Shown: one piece after another, positions 1-8,707 of the stretch | Numbering within the stretch: position 1 is the first letter of the stretch | Layout of the letters: each line of letters begins with the position of its first letter | Source of the DNA: Clostridia bacterium BRH_c25 | Lineage (GTDB): Bacteria; Bacillota_A; Clostridia; Lutisporales; Lutisporaceae | Length of the DNA: 30,159 nucleotides | Direction of reading: 5' to 3' | NCBI GenBank assembly: GCA_001515955.1 | Contig: LOES01000231.1 | Coordinates: 1-30,159 of the forward strand | Made by a program: the position numbers and the translations under genes | The notes under the pieces: model-generated | What the model was told of the DNA's origin: nothing | What the model saw: the letters and a program-made list of their open reading frames with translations, nothing else | Database searches by the model: none

Positions 1-20
1 CTTTTTTGAAACTCGCTTAC

Positions 21-54
21 GGGGCATGACAAATTAAGGTGGAATATATGCCCC
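21..54. repeat. Inverted repeat GGGGCAT / ATGCCCC
   Basis: Perfect 7-bp arms at 21-27 and 48-54 flank a 20-nt AT-rich spacer. The geometry (short arms, 20-25 nt spacer) matches the other intergenic inverted repeats in this window, but the arm sequence differs. Confidence 0.45.
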
Positions 55-119
55 TACTCGTTATAAAAAACGAAAATATCTCGCTTTTTCGCTTTTTATC
101 TTTACATTATGTTATCTAG

Positions 120-169
120 ATATTTCGCGAAAAACATCTTCCATTCTTATTTCAAATTTCGCGAAATAT
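120..169. repeat. Intergenic repeat copy A with TTTCGCGAAA arms
   Basis: The 13-bp arms ATATTTCGCGAAA (120-132) and TTTCGCGAAATAT (157-169) are perfect complements around a 24-nt spacer. The core TTTCGCGAAA is itself a palindrome, so the element is two palindromes in a larger dyad. A near-identical copy lies at 12043-12089, including the spacer, so this is a dispersed repeat and not a chance hairpin. Confidence 0.8.
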
Positions 170-182
170 GTCCTTGATTGTT

Positions 183-228
183 ATTGAATTCGCACTTCGC
201 CCGATATAAATGCTTTTGTGCGTTCAAT
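183..228. repeat. Inverted repeat with TTCGCAC / GTGCG arms
   Basis: ATTGAATTCGCAC (183-195) pairs with GTGCGTTCAAT (218-228) apart from a two-base bulge; the spacer is 22 nt. It shares the CGC...GCG arm core and spacing of the other elements but no clear spacer identity with copy A. Confidence 0.45.
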
Positions 229-335
229 CTTAAAGACTTACAATTTAAATTATATGTACAAAGCATGAAATTTATTCACTTTAATGGACGACCCACATCA
301 ACAGACGAAATATGCATATAATAAGGATAGGATAT

Positions 336-1610
336 CTACGAAACTAGCTTGTCTAAAGTTTTTTGCAGATTCCCGACCACGGCATCAATATCTTCTTTTG
401 TAATTACCAGTGGGGGTTGAAAGGCTACTACATCTCTATCCATACCGTTCTTGCCTACAAGGAAGCCTCTTTCCTTCATTTCTTCCAGAATCATATCAGT
501 GATTTCTGCCGAATTCTTGCTTTGATCCTGTGCCTGAATTTGGATGCCCAGCATTAATCCGCAGCCTCTTACTTCCTCAATAAAAGGAGAGGACAGCAGC
601 AATAGCTTCTGTTTCAGATATTCTCCCAGTTCCTTTGCTCTGTTAACCAGATTGTTTTTTTCGATATAGTCAAGCACACTTAAGGCTGTCTGAGCAGCGA
701 CAGGATTGCCCCCAAAGGTGGAAGCAGACGGCTTGTTGTACGCCAGTGCAATCTCATCGGTAGTTGAGAAGGTGGAAATCGGAATGCCATTGCCCAGTGC
801 TTTGGCAGTAACAATTATATCAGGTACCACTTCGTATTGCTCTATGGCAAACATTTTGCCCGTTCTTCCGTATCCGGTCTGGACCTCATCTGCTATTAGC
901 AGTACATTATACCTTTCAAGCATAGCTTTTACTTTTTTGACATAGCCATGAGGATACATTATTATACCGCCGTTGCCTTGGATTGGCTCCATAAGCATTG
1001 CACATATATCATGTCCGCGACTTTCCAGCACTTCTTCCAGCTGCTGCAGTGATTTTTCCATTGCTTCCTCATAGCTGCCCTCTTTGGAGTAGGGTCTGTC
1101 TATGAAAAATATGTTTTCTTTTATCAGGTTGTCATCCAGCCGCCACATGGGAATGCCTGTTACACTAAGGGTCAAATGTGTTCTGCCGTGTAAGCCGCCC
1201 TTTAAGGCAATATAACCGTTCTTTTTTGTATACAGTCTCGATAAAGCCATTGCTCCTTCATTTGCCTCTGAACCTGTTACACAAAAAAAGGTTCTGGTTA
1301 TATTACCCGGAAGAATTCCGGCCAGTCTCTCGGCAAGCTCAACCATAGGCTGGGTGAGATACAAGGTTGTTGTATGCTGCATTTTGCTGAGTTGCTCAAT
1401 AGTATCCTTAAGTATATCAGGATTCGAGTGACCGCAGTTTAAAACGGATACCCCGGCAAAAAAATCTGTGTACTTCTTATTATTATGATCAAAAAGATAT
1501 TGCATAGAACCTCCCACTATTTGCGGTGGTTCCTTATAAAAGGAAGACGTGGCCGGGAAAAAGTATTGCTGCCTTTTCTTCAGTATGTCCTCAGGACCGA
1601 TATAGTTCAC
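336..1610 (-). CDS. Class III PLP-dependent aminotransferase
   Basis: Fold-type I aminotransferase of the acetylornithine/4-aminobutyrate/alanine-glyoxylate group, a cytoplasmic PLP enzyme moving an amino group between an amine or amino acid and a keto acid. Seen: the GSEAN cofactor-phosphate motif near residue 113, the DEVQTGYGRTG segment with the PLP-nitrogen aspartate near 241, and the Schiff-base lysine in TAKALGNGIP near 270. I prefer the GTG start at 1610 because AGAGAGGTG sits just before it; the open frame extends to 1640 without a good ribosome binding site. It is the last gene of the operon beginning at 8520, 63 bases after the U32 gene. The substrate cannot be read from sequence; a role in the aromatic/quinone-like pathway is inferred from position only. 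Confidence 0.88.
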   Translation of the reverse strand: MNYIGPEDILKKRQQYFFPATSSFYKEPPQIVGGSMQYLFDHNNKKYTDFFAGVSVLNCGHSNPDILKDTIEQLSKMQHTTTLYLTQPMVELAERLAGILPGNITRTFFCVTGSEANEGAMALSRLYTKKNGYIALKGGLHGRTHLTLSVTGIPMWRLDDNLIKENIFFIDRPYSKEGSYEEAMEKSLQQLEEVLESRGHDICAMLMEPIQGNGGIIMYPHGYVKKVKAMLERYNVLLIADEVQTGYGRTGKMFAIEQYEVVPDIIVTAKALGNGIPISTFSTTDEIALAYNKPSASTFGGNPVAAQTALSVLDYIEKNNLVNRAKELGEYLKQKLLLLSSPFIEEVRGCGLMLGIQIQAQDQSKNSAEITDMILEEMKERGFLVGKNGMDRDVVAFQPPLVITKEDIDAVVGNLQKTLDKLVS

Positions 1611-1673
1611 GCTAACACCTCTCTTTTTACTGTTCTGCACTTTATATATTTACTATCAATTATACAAGTACAA

Positions 1674-3611
1674 TTAATCTACCCCAAATTTATATGACAG
1701 GGCACCTAATGTAAAACCTGCCCTGCAAGATTTCATTTCTTCATATAAAGACTTGCATTTTGATTTGTCATCAATAGCATTCTGATAAATTCCGATAATA
1801 TACTTCAGTTCCCCAATACTGTAAGTTTGCCCTTCAATACGGAAGTTAACAGGCTTGTGGAAGTTAAAGTGCGGCAATAAAGGCAGCAAGCACAGCTCCT
1901 TTGATGTAAACAAATGATTTTTTCCGTTTTGGTCTATATAAACAGGATTCTCTCCCTTATCAGTCATCATAACCAGAACACTGTCATCCACATATTTATT
2001 AACCGCTGCGGGAACAGATTCCAAAGCTTTTACATTGTCATAAAGATTGTGATCCAGATACATCACTCTTATGGGTCCATGTACTATAAGCTCCAGTATT
2101 CCTTGTGCCAAACTGCAGAATTTGGCCAGTTCATCAATTTTTGCTTCTATGGATGGGGTAAATTCGCTTGCTCCCAGGTTCTTATAAAAGCCCAGAGCTT
2201 TGTGGTTATATATATTAAGGTTATAATCTGTTACTAATTTGAATTTGCCGCCGTATTTCCTTATAGCGCCTAAGTTAGTCACCAGAAGTCCGTCATATAG
2301 CTGCCCATAATTGTTCAAATAGTGATCAATAATATCAAACTGCAGTTCATTCATCATTTGAGGAAGGGCGAGATAAATCTCAGTGCTTCCTTTTATGCCC
2401 ACCAAATGCTTCAGCTGTTCTATGGTCATGAATTCACCAGGCTGCAACACTTCACAGGATATATAAACCCGGCTGACATTTGCTGCTATGCATAGCTTGG
2501 CTTGTTCATAATTGTTTACTTTGACCGATAATTTATGCTTAACACAGGTATCATAATTAGTACTGCCTAATTCAACCTGGGCTGCAACAACAACAGCAGG
2601 TGTGATTTCAGGCTCTTCAGAAGGAACTGAAAAAACCTTTCCGGTGGAATAAAACTTTCCTGTACCTTCGTATCGGGTATTGATAAAATCCAAGCCAGGT
2701 TTTCCAAATGCATAAGCAGTAGTGAAATCTCTTTTGCGGTTTTCAAACAATTCCTGTGCATGCTTTTTGCGGTCATAGCTTAAAGGGTCTTCTATATATC
2801 TGTCTATAGCTTCGCCATAGGTGTTAACCAAATCTACTATAAAATCAGCTTCCCTCATGCGGCCTTCTATTTTAAATGACGTAACACAAGCCTCTATAAG
2901 CTCGGGTATATGCTCATACATATACATGTCCTTCGCAGCAAGAGGATATTCTGTAGGGTAAAGCTGACCGTTCCTTTTTATCTTATACGGCCACCTGCAA
3001 GGCTTGAAGCAGCGTCCCCTGTTGGAGCTGTTGCCCCAGAGCAAGCTGCTGTAATAGCAGTTGGCACCATTAACGGTACATATATCACCGTGCATGAAAT
3101 ACTCTGTTTCAACACCGGTAATATTCTGTAGATTCTTTGCGGTCTTCAGGTCCATTTCCCGTGACAGGACTATCCTGGACACTCCAAACTCCTGAAGTGC
3201 TTTTACAAACTCAACATTATGCACATTCATCATAACAGATGAATGAATTTCAAATCTGTTTAGCTTTTGCTCCTTGCAAAGCTGCAATATACCGGTGTCT
3301 TGAACCAATATCCCGTCTGCATTTATGCTGTCCAGGAAGTGCAGGTATTCAGAAGCTTCATCAATTTCATATTCGTTCAGCATGTTGTTTACTGTAACAT
3401 AAACCTTTTTATTTTCCTTATGCGCCATTTCAACCGCTTCGGATATTTCTTCATCGGTCAGATTAAAGCCCTTTCTTATCATTCTCATGTTCAAGGATTT
3501 GCCCCCGAGATAGATAGCATCACAATTTGCCTTTACCATTCTTCTGAAGGTATTCATGGTTCCGGCCGGGGCTAACAATTCAACTTTTTTACCATTAAAA
3601 AACCTGGCCAT
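1674..3611 (-). CDS. U32 family Fe-S protein (peptidase U32 / UbiU-UbiV / RlhA superfamily)
   Basis: U32 proteins were named as peptidases, but several studied members are 4Fe-4S proteins that support oxygen-independent hydroxylation of quinone precursors (UbiU/UbiV), 23S rRNA (RlhA) or tRNA (TrhP). The N-terminal ELLAPAG motif (residues 11-17), the HGDIC motif with Cys178, then Cys185, Cys201 and Cys205 in the RGRC..PCR segment, and FKIEGRM near 246-252 are all present, so cluster binding is likely. At 645 residues it is as long as RlhA, with an added C-terminal half that I cannot assign. The ATG follows AGGAGGAAAT. It lies between the ABC permease and the aminotransferase in an operon with UbiD and UbiA homologues, which makes a hydroxylation role in that pathway attractive but unproved; rRNA or tRNA modification is the alternative. 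Confidence 0.85.
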   Translation of the reverse strand: MARFFNGKKVELLAPAGTMNTFRRMVKANCDAIYLGGKSLNMRMIRKGFNLTDEEISEAVEMAHKENKKVYVTVNNMLNEYEIDEASEYLHFLDSINADGILVQDTGILQLCKEQKLNRFEIHSSVMMNVHNVEFVKALQEFGVSRIVLSREMDLKTAKNLQNITGVETEYFMHGDICTVNGANCYYSSLLWGNSSNRGRCFKPCRWPYKIKRNGQLYPTEYPLAAKDMYMYEHIPELIEACVTSFKIEGRMREADFIVDLVNTYGEAIDRYIEDPLSYDRKKHAQELFENRKRDFTTAYAFGKPGLDFINTRYEGTGKFYSTGKVFSVPSEEPEITPAVVVAAQVELGSTNYDTCVKHKLSVKVNNYEQAKLCIAANVSRVYISCEVLQPGEFMTIEQLKHLVGIKGSTEIYLALPQMMNELQFDIIDHYLNNYGQLYDGLLVTNLGAIRKYGGKFKLVTDYNLNIYNHKALGFYKNLGASEFTPSIEAKIDELAKFCSLAQGILELIVHGPIRVMYLDHNLYDNVKALESVPAAVNKYVDDSVLVMMTDKGENPVYIDQNGKNHLFTSKELCLLPLLPHFNFHKPVNFRIEGQTYSIGELKYIIGIYQNAIDDKSKCKSLYEEMKSCRAGFTLGALSYKFGVD

Positions 3612-3683
3612 ATTTCCTCCTGATATACACCGGAGTGGTTTAGATTCCAGCTCCTGCTAAATAATATTTTCCACTAACTTCAT

Positions 3684-4445
3684 TTACTTATTCCATGCCT
3701 TCCATTTGCACACTGTTTCTTCCAATATATCAATTAAAACAAACAGGACAAAACCAAAAAGGCTTATTGAAACAATACCGGTATACATCCCGATATAATC
3801 TATTCTTGTCCATGCATCCAATATATAATACCCTATACCGAATTGTGTTCCATAGCCCTCCGCAAAGAATAGTATGGAAAGAGCCGTCCCTATGGATAAT
3901 CTTAGGTTGGTCAGCATTGCAGGCAGTATCGCGGGAAGGGTTATATACCGGAATATCTGAAGCCTGGACGCACCGAGGCTTCTTATGGGATTGTAGGTAT
4001 CCGCAGGAATGTTCAGTACCGCATCTCTTACTGCGATAATTACCTGAAACACCAGTATAAGCACTATAACTATAACCTTGGAGGTGTCTCCCAGGCCGAA
4101 TAACAGCATGGCTACCGGCAGCAGGGCTGTTTTGGGGACGGGATATGTAAAGTAAACCAATGGATTCAGTACTTTATTCCAGGTCTTTGAATAAGCCATA
4201 AGCAGTCCGGTGGAAACTCCCAAAAGCAACGATATTCCAACACCGTATATCACCCTGTACAGGCTTATCAAAATATGAATATGCAGCCTGCTGTCATAAA
4301 GATTATTCAGATTAAGATAAACTTCTATGGGAGTGGGCAGCACACGAGTATCAACTATTATGGCTAACAAGTACCATAATACATTAATCATTATAAAGCC
4401 TTGCAAAAAAAGCCTTGTTTTTTCTTTTAGCTTCATATTTTCCAT
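3684..4445 (-). CDS. ABC transporter permease, NitT/TauT (SsuC/TauC) type
   Basis: Inner-membrane permease of about six hydrophobic segments. The cytoplasmic coupling loop that docks the ATPase is visible as SLGASRLQIFRYITLPAILP near residues 160-179 (the EAA-type motif). The 253-residue length is usual. The start overlaps the end of the ATPase gene: ATG at 4445 is possible, but an inner ATG at 4436 gives a classic ATGA overlap and better spacing from AAAGGG, so translation is probably coupled. With the ATPase and lipoprotein it forms a complete importer. Known relatives move sulfonates, nitrate, bicarbonate, riboflavin or thiamine precursors; the substrate here is unknown. Confidence 0.9.
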   Translation of the reverse strand: MENMKLKEKTRLFLQGFIMINVLWYLLAIIVDTRVLPTPIEVYLNLNNLYDSRLHIHILISLYRVIYGVGISLLLGVSTGLLMAYSKTWNKVLNPLVYFTYPVPKTALLPVAMLLFGLGDTSKVIVIVLILVFQVIIAVRDAVLNIPADTYNPIRSLGASRLQIFRYITLPAILPAMLTNLRLSIGTALSILFFAEGYGTQFGIGYYILDAWTRIDYIGMYTGIVSISLFGFVLFVLIDILEETVCKWKAWNK

Positions 4446-5188
4446 CCCTTTTTAATGATAGTTCTGATATGTGATGACAATCTGAGATACTCTTCATTTT
4501 GTCTTAGATCCTCTGTATTGAAAAGAGGGTTGTCTATTATTTCCACAATGCTTCCGGGGCAATGGGACAATATAACGATTTTCTTTCCTATATAAATCGC
4601 TTCTTCAATACTGTGAGTTACAAATACCGTAGTAGGCTTGTACTGGTTCCATACATCAATGAAAAGCTCCTGGGCCTCTTCCCTTGTAAGGGCATCCAAG
4701 GCTGAGAAGGGTTCATCCATCAGCAGCAAATCGGTATTCATAATGAATGCCCGGGCTATTGCAGCTCTTTGCTTCTGCCCTCCGCTTAGTTCTTCCGGAT
4801 ATCTGCCCTTCAGGCTATTGATGTCAAGTTTATTCATGATATAATCTATTCTCTCTCTGAGCTCACTGTTTATGGTTTTATGTTTTATTTTAAGCGAGAG
4901 AAGGCAGTTTTTCTCAACATTTCTCCATGGAAGCAGCCCAAAGTTCTGAGGAATAAAACCGATATCATGCAGCTTCGGATCCAGCTTTGCACCGTTTAAG
5001 ATTGCTTGTCCGCCATATTCCTTGATTATTCCGCTTAATACATGCAGAAGAGTAGATTTCCCACAGCCTGAAGGCCCTATGATGGCAATTATATCTCCCG
5101 ACTCAATTTCCATGCTTATAGGGCCTAGTGCATTCACAGTATTCTTTTCAGATATATAGCTTACAGAAAGATTATTTATTTCAAGCAT
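4433..5188 (-). CDS. ABC transporter ATP-binding protein, NitT/TauT type
   Basis: ATPase energising the adjacent permease. Walker A is GPSGCGKST (near 38-46), the Q-loop IPQNFGLLPW lies near 84, the signature LSGGQKQR near 139, Walker B LLMDEP near 159 followed by the FSALDALTR D-loop, and the switch histidine in VTHS near 191. All catalytic residues are intact and the 251-residue length is normal for SsuB/TauB relatives. The ATG at 5188 follows GGAGGTATCTCC. It lies 17 bases after the substrate-binding lipoprotein gene and overlaps the permease gene. Confidence 0.93.
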   Translation of the reverse strand: MLEINNLSVSYISEKNTVNALGPISMEIESGDIIAIIGPSGCGKSTLLHVLSGIIKEYGGQAILNGAKLDPKLHDIGFIPQNFGLLPWRNVEKNCLLSLKIKHKTINSELRERIDYIMNKLDINSLKGRYPEELSGGQKQRAAIARAFIMNTDLLLMDEPFSALDALTREEAQELFIDVWNQYKPTTVFVTHSIEEAIYIGKKIVILSHCPGSIVEIIDNPLFNTEDLRQNEEYLRLSSHIRTIIKKGWKI

Positions 5189-5205
5189 GGAGATACCTCC
5201 GGAAG

Positions 5206-6168
5206 TTAATCAATTCCTATATTACTCACTAAATCCTTGGGATTAAGCTCTTTCTTCAGCAATTTGTTCTCAGAAGCCCAATCAATTACAGCTTTGATAT
5301 CTGTTTCTTCAGGCAGGAGGTTTTTCCTGAACTTTGGAAGCTGTATTTCACCTTTCATGTCTTGAGGATATCCCACTGTTTTTATTATAGTATCTTCATA
5401 TTCTGAAACAGGAGTGCTGTTTATGTAATCCACAGCCTGATTGTACACCTTGAAGAAAGCTTTTATTTCAGCACTCTTGCTATTAATAGAGTCCTGTACA
5501 AAAGCTGTTACCGAGGTATAAATCCCTGCATCATTCGCACTGCCAAGAAGTATTCCGCCGTCTTTTATCGCAAGTGTAGAGAAGGGTTCGGGCAGCAGTG
5601 CGGCATCTACCTTATTGGTACGCAGCATCTCAAGCCTTGTAGGTATCGCCGGAACTATTGACTTCTGTACGTCCTCCGGTACCAGAGAATTTTTCACCAA
5701 TAGTGTGTCCAGTGTGTACTCTATACAGGTTTTCTCTGAAATAGCAACGCTTCTGCCTTTCATTTCACTAATTGACTTTATTCCTGACTCAGGATTTGCA
5801 ATAAGCAAGAAATCTCCATCAGTGGCTCCTGTTATCTTTATGTCGATACCGGCATTCTGGTAAAGGGCGATAGCCACCTCATCACAGATAATACCGTCCA
5901 GGTTTCCGCTTTGAAAAGCGGCGTCCCTGTCTTTTGCACTTTTAAAGGATTGAATATTTATATCTATGCCTTCTTTTTCGAAGTAACCCTTTTCATCAGC
6001 AATTATTATCGGTATCAACTCAACGGAGCCAACTGCTCCGAAGCTCAGTGCTTTTACCGGCTTCTTCGTATCATTCTCTGCACCCTGATTTGAAAAGGAG
6101 CAGGCTGTAAGTGATACAACCAGCACTATTGAAAGGCATAATACCATCACTTTATTAAATTTCTTCAT
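5206..6168 (-). CDS. ABC transporter substrate-binding lipoprotein (SsuA/THI5-like)
   Basis: Extracellular solute-binding lipoprotein. The first 23 residues form a signal peptide ending in the lipobox LTAC, so Cys23 would be lipidated and the protein tethered outside the membrane. The mature part has the NMT1/THI5-like pattern: an early GAVGSVELIPIIIADEKGYF segment, then FKSAKDRDAAFQSGNLDG, and a central EPFSTLA segment. Length is 320 residues. The start follows GGGAGGGAACCACA. Homologues bind small anionic or aromatic compounds. Its place between the UbiA homologue and the rest of the importer suggests that the imported compound feeds or follows the prenylation/decarboxylation pathway; that is inference. 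Confidence 0.88.
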   Translation of the reverse strand: MKKFNKVMVLCLSIVLVVSLTACSFSNQGAENDTKKPVKALSFGAVGSVELIPIIIADEKGYFEKEGIDINIQSFKSAKDRDAAFQSGNLDGIICDEVAIALYQNAGIDIKITGATDGDFLLIANPESGIKSISEMKGRSVAISEKTCIEYTLDTLLVKNSLVPEDVQKSIVPAIPTRLEMLRTNKVDAALLPEPFSTLAIKDGGILLGSANDAGIYTSVTAFVQDSINSKSAEIKAFFKVYNQAVDYINSTPVSEYEDTIIKTVGYPQDMKGEIQLPKFRKNLLPEETDIKAVIDWASENKLLKKELNPKDLVSNIGID

Positions 6169-6215
6169 TGTGGTTCCCTCCCACTTTTATTTTCATCTGT
6201 GTTCACTCCATAAAA

Positions 6216-7085
6216 TCATATTAAAGAATCAATCACTCCGGATATCAGAAATACGATGCTGACCATCTGATTGATACTGTAGGAAGCTACCTTCACGTTG
6301 GCCAGGTTATCCGGTGAAATAAGCCTATGCTCTATAGTAAACAATATGGATATAATAGCCAGCCCAATGAAGTAAATAACATCCAGCTGCTGGCTTATGA
6401 GTCCCACAATAACCAAGAGACCCAGAGTAACTGCATGAAAAAATGCAGCGATCCTGAGCGCATTTTTCACTCCGAATCTGACAGCCATTGAATGTAAGCC
6501 ATTGGCAGTATCAAAAGCATAATCCTGGGAGCCGTATATTATGTCGAAGCCTGCCACCCATAGAGTATTGGCAGCTCCCATAAAAAGAGGAAGCCAGGCA
6601 AACCTTCCCGATACTGCAAGCCACGCACCGACAGGGGCGGCGGCAGAGGTTATTCCCAGAACCAAATGGCAAGCCCAAGTGAACCTCTTGGTATAAGAGT
6701 ATATAATCAATAGAAATAATGCAATTGGTGAAAGCAGCAGACACAGCGGATTAAGCATTGCTGCCGCAATTACCATAACTATGAAGCAAACCGTCGAAAA
6801 TATTATTACCTCTTTTTTCTTTATCAACCCTTGGGGCAGCTGCCTGGTTGAGGTGCGGGGGTTCCTGGCATCGATTTCCGCATCAATAGCTCTGTTTATC
6901 GCATTGGCACCGGTCCGGGCACCCATGAATGCAATTAAAATCCATAGTATGGTATAGGGAGATGGCAAGCCATTACTCACCAGAAGCATCGAAATAAGGG
7001 CAAAGGATAGGGAAAAAATGGTATGTGAAAACATCACTAGAGTACCATAATCATTAACCTTCTTTATCAGCTTATTCAATACCAT
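6216..7085 (-). CDS. UbiA-family aromatic prenyltransferase (MqnP/UbiA-like)
   Basis: Integral-membrane prenyltransferase joining a polyprenyl diphosphate to an aromatic acid. Both Mg/diphosphate-binding motifs are intact: NAINRAIDAEIDARNPRT near residues 61-78 and DIIYGSQDYAFDTANG near 181-196. Eight or nine hydrophobic segments surround them. Closest in look to the UbiA-like proteins attached to UbiD in 4-hydroxybenzoate or futalosine-type quinone pathways. I start at the ATG at 7085, which overlaps the UbiD reading frame by 14 bases, with AGGAG inside that gene; an in-frame ATG at 7109 is less likely. No other quinone gene such as mqnA-E or menA-F lies in this window, so the product is unknown. 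Confidence 0.88.
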   Translation of the reverse strand: MVLNKLIKKVNDYGTLVMFSHTIFSLSFALISMLLVSNGLPSPYTILWILIAFMGARTGANAINRAIDAEIDARNPRTSTRQLPQGLIKKKEVIIFSTVCFIVMVIAAAMLNPLCLLLSPIALFLLIIYSYTKRFTWACHLVLGITSAAAPVGAWLAVSGRFAWLPLFMGAANTLWVAGFDIIYGSQDYAFDTANGLHSMAVRFGVKNALRIAAFFHAVTLGLLVIVGLISQQLDVIYFIGLAIISILFTIEHRLISPDNLANVKVASYSINQMVSIVFLISGVIDSLI

Positions 7086-8520
7086 ATTCTTCCCATCTCC
7101 TGGATACAAGCTCTTTAATATCTTCTGTCATCTCAATATCATCAGGCCATTCCCTGGTATGCCCTTCACTAGGCCACTTCTTTGTAGCATCTATACCCAT
7201 TCTGTGCCCGTAATGAGGCAGGTCTGAAGCATGATCGAGAGCATCCAGCGGCCCTTCTGATATAACCACATCTCTTTTTGCATCAATATTGTTGAATACC
7301 TTCCAAGCTACGGTGGATAAGTCATGAGGGCTTACATTCCCATCTACTACTACTATCATTTTGGTATACATCATTTGACCCATGCCCCATAAGGAATTCA
7401 TGATTTTCTTTGCATGTCCCGGGAAGCGTTTTTGAATAGAAACAATTACACAGTTATGGAAAACTCCCTCCAAAGGGAAATTGAAATCTACTATTTCAGG
7501 ATGCTGCATTTTGAGAAGCGGCAGAAAAATTCTCTCCGTAGCCTTGCCCATGTAGCAGTCCTCCATTGGCGGTTTGCCTACAATGGTTGTAGGATATACG
7601 GGGTTCTTCTTGTGAGTGATGCAGGTTACATGGAAAACAGGGTAATAATCTGCCAGGGAATAATAGCCTGTGTGATCCCCGAAGGGGCCTTCCAATCTCA
7701 AGTCCTCATTGACATCGATGTAGCCCTCAATAATAAATTCTGCATCTGCAGGCACATACAAGTCGCTGGTAATTGACTTTACCAGTTTTACCGGAGCTTT
7801 TCTCAAATATCCTGCAAACATCATCTCATCAATCATTTTTGGAAGAGGTGCCGTTGCTGAATAAGTAACAGCAGGGTCACAGCCTAAAACAACGGAAACA
7901 GGCATCCTGCCTCCAAGCTTCTTATACTTGTCATATATTTCCCTTCCGTCCTTGTGCAAGTGCCAGTGCATACCTGTGGTGTTTTTATCATATACCTGCA
8001 GCCTGTACATTCCCATGTTTTGGATATGTGTCTCAGGATCCTTTGTTATTACCAAGGGTAGAGTTACGAACCTTCCTCCATCACCAGGCCAGCACTTCAA
8101 AATCGGCAGGGTGGTCAAATCCGGATTTTCCTCTATAACCTCCTGACATGCACCTTTTGCAGGCAGCTTTATCGGAAATACTGCAGCCATTCTAGCCAGC
8201 TTTGGGAGGGACTGAACCTTTTTCATAAGTCCAAGATAGTTGGACATATCAATAAATTCCCCGATACCATTGCCGATATCATCCAGCTTTTCAACGCCCA
8301 GAGCCATGCTCATTCTTTCATAAGTACCCATAGCATTGATCAATACCGGATAAGGAGAGTCTTTTACTTTTTCAAACAAAAGAGCGGGACCATACTGCTT
8401 TGATACTCTGTCAGCTATTTCAGTAATTTCCAGCTCTGAATCAACTTCCGCATTTATTCTTTTAAGCAGGCCTTTTTCATCAAGATGCTTGATAAAATCC
8501 TGCAAATCCTTATAAGCCAT
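7072..8520 (-). CDS. UbiD family prenylated-FMN-dependent decarboxylase
   Basis: Reversible non-oxidative decarboxylase of aromatic or unsaturated acids, using prenylated FMN made by UbiX. Visible landmarks are GMYRLQVYDKNTTGMHWH near 165-182, which contains the cofactor-binding Arg region, and RLEGPFGDHTGYYS near 278-291 with the active-site acidic residue, then the PPMEDC segment. Length 482 fits the 480-residue subgroup used with UbiA-like proteins. The ATG follows GGAGGTTAAC and is the first gene of the operon. No ubiX lies here, so the cofactor must come from elsewhere in the genome. Its overlap with the UbiA gene supports action on the same prenylated or soon-to-be prenylated ring. Confidence 0.92.
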   Translation of the reverse strand: MAYKDLQDFIKHLDEKGLLKRINAEVDSELEITEIADRVSKQYGPALLFEKVKDSPYPVLINAMGTYERMSMALGVEKLDDIGNGIGEFIDMSNYLGLMKKVQSLPKLARMAAVFPIKLPAKGACQEVIEENPDLTTLPILKCWPGDGGRFVTLPLVITKDPETHIQNMGMYRLQVYDKNTTGMHWHLHKDGREIYDKYKKLGGRMPVSVVLGCDPAVTYSATAPLPKMIDEMMFAGYLRKAPVKLVKSITSDLYVPADAEFIIEGYIDVNEDLRLEGPFGDHTGYYSLADYYPVFHVTCITHKKNPVYPTTIVGKPPMEDCYMGKATERIFLPLLKMQHPEIVDFNFPLEGVFHNCVIVSIQKRFPGHAKKIMNSLWGMGQMMYTKMIVVVDGNVSPHDLSTVAWKVFNNIDAKRDVVISEGPLDALDHASDLPHYGHRMGIDATKKWPSEGHTREWPDDIEMTEDIKELVSRRWEEYGIE

Positions 8521-8554
8521 GTTAACCTCCTCTATATTAGAACACTGTTACTTG

Positions 8555-8598
8555 AGAATTTCTATCAAAATTCTATCATATATTGAGACTTGATGCAA
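8555..8598 (-). promoter_or_regulatory. Promoter of the ubiD operon with overlapping dyad
   Basis: On the minus strand a -35 box TTGCAT (8593-8598) and a -10 box TAGAAT (8570-8575) are 17 bp apart. A perfect dyad AGAATTT-N6-AAATTCT spans 8555-8574, covering the -10 and the expected start site, a usual place for a repressor. It is 35 bases above the start codon at 8520. Confidence 0.6.
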
Positions 8599-8631
8599 AG
8601 CAGCTTATGTAACTATTATGTCTATTACAAC

Positions 8632-8670
8632 AAAAAAATTCCCGGAAGAGATTCATTCTTCCAAGGAATT
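8632..8670 (-). terminator. Intrinsic terminator after trhA
   Basis: Read on the minus strand, AATTCC-TT-GGAAG, a 9-nt loop, then CTTCC-G-GGAATT form an 11-bp stem with a small internal bulge, followed by a T-run (complement of A8632-8638). It lies 38 bases after the trhA stop and insulates the ubiD operon promoter from trhA transcription. Confidence 0.8.
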
Positions 8671-8707
8671 CTATGTTATGGTCAAAAACCCGGTTACCGC
8701 AGGTTCA

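Larger units (their letters stand above)
1..335. other. Non-coding stretch rich in inverted repeats
   Basis: No gene is supported here. The stretch lies downstream of the aminotransferase stop codon and contains three spaced inverted repeats (21-54, 120-169 and 183-228), each with arms of 7-13 bp around a 20-24 nt spacer. A weaker AAATATCT/AGATATTT pair overlaps the second. None is followed by a convincing T-run, so I do not call them simple terminators. Confidence 0.6.

Noticed and set aside
5206..6168. Reading the substrate-binding protein as MqnA/MqnD of the futalosine pathway
   Set aside because: It has a lipobox signal and its own permease and ATPase beside it, so it is a transporter component although the fold is similar.
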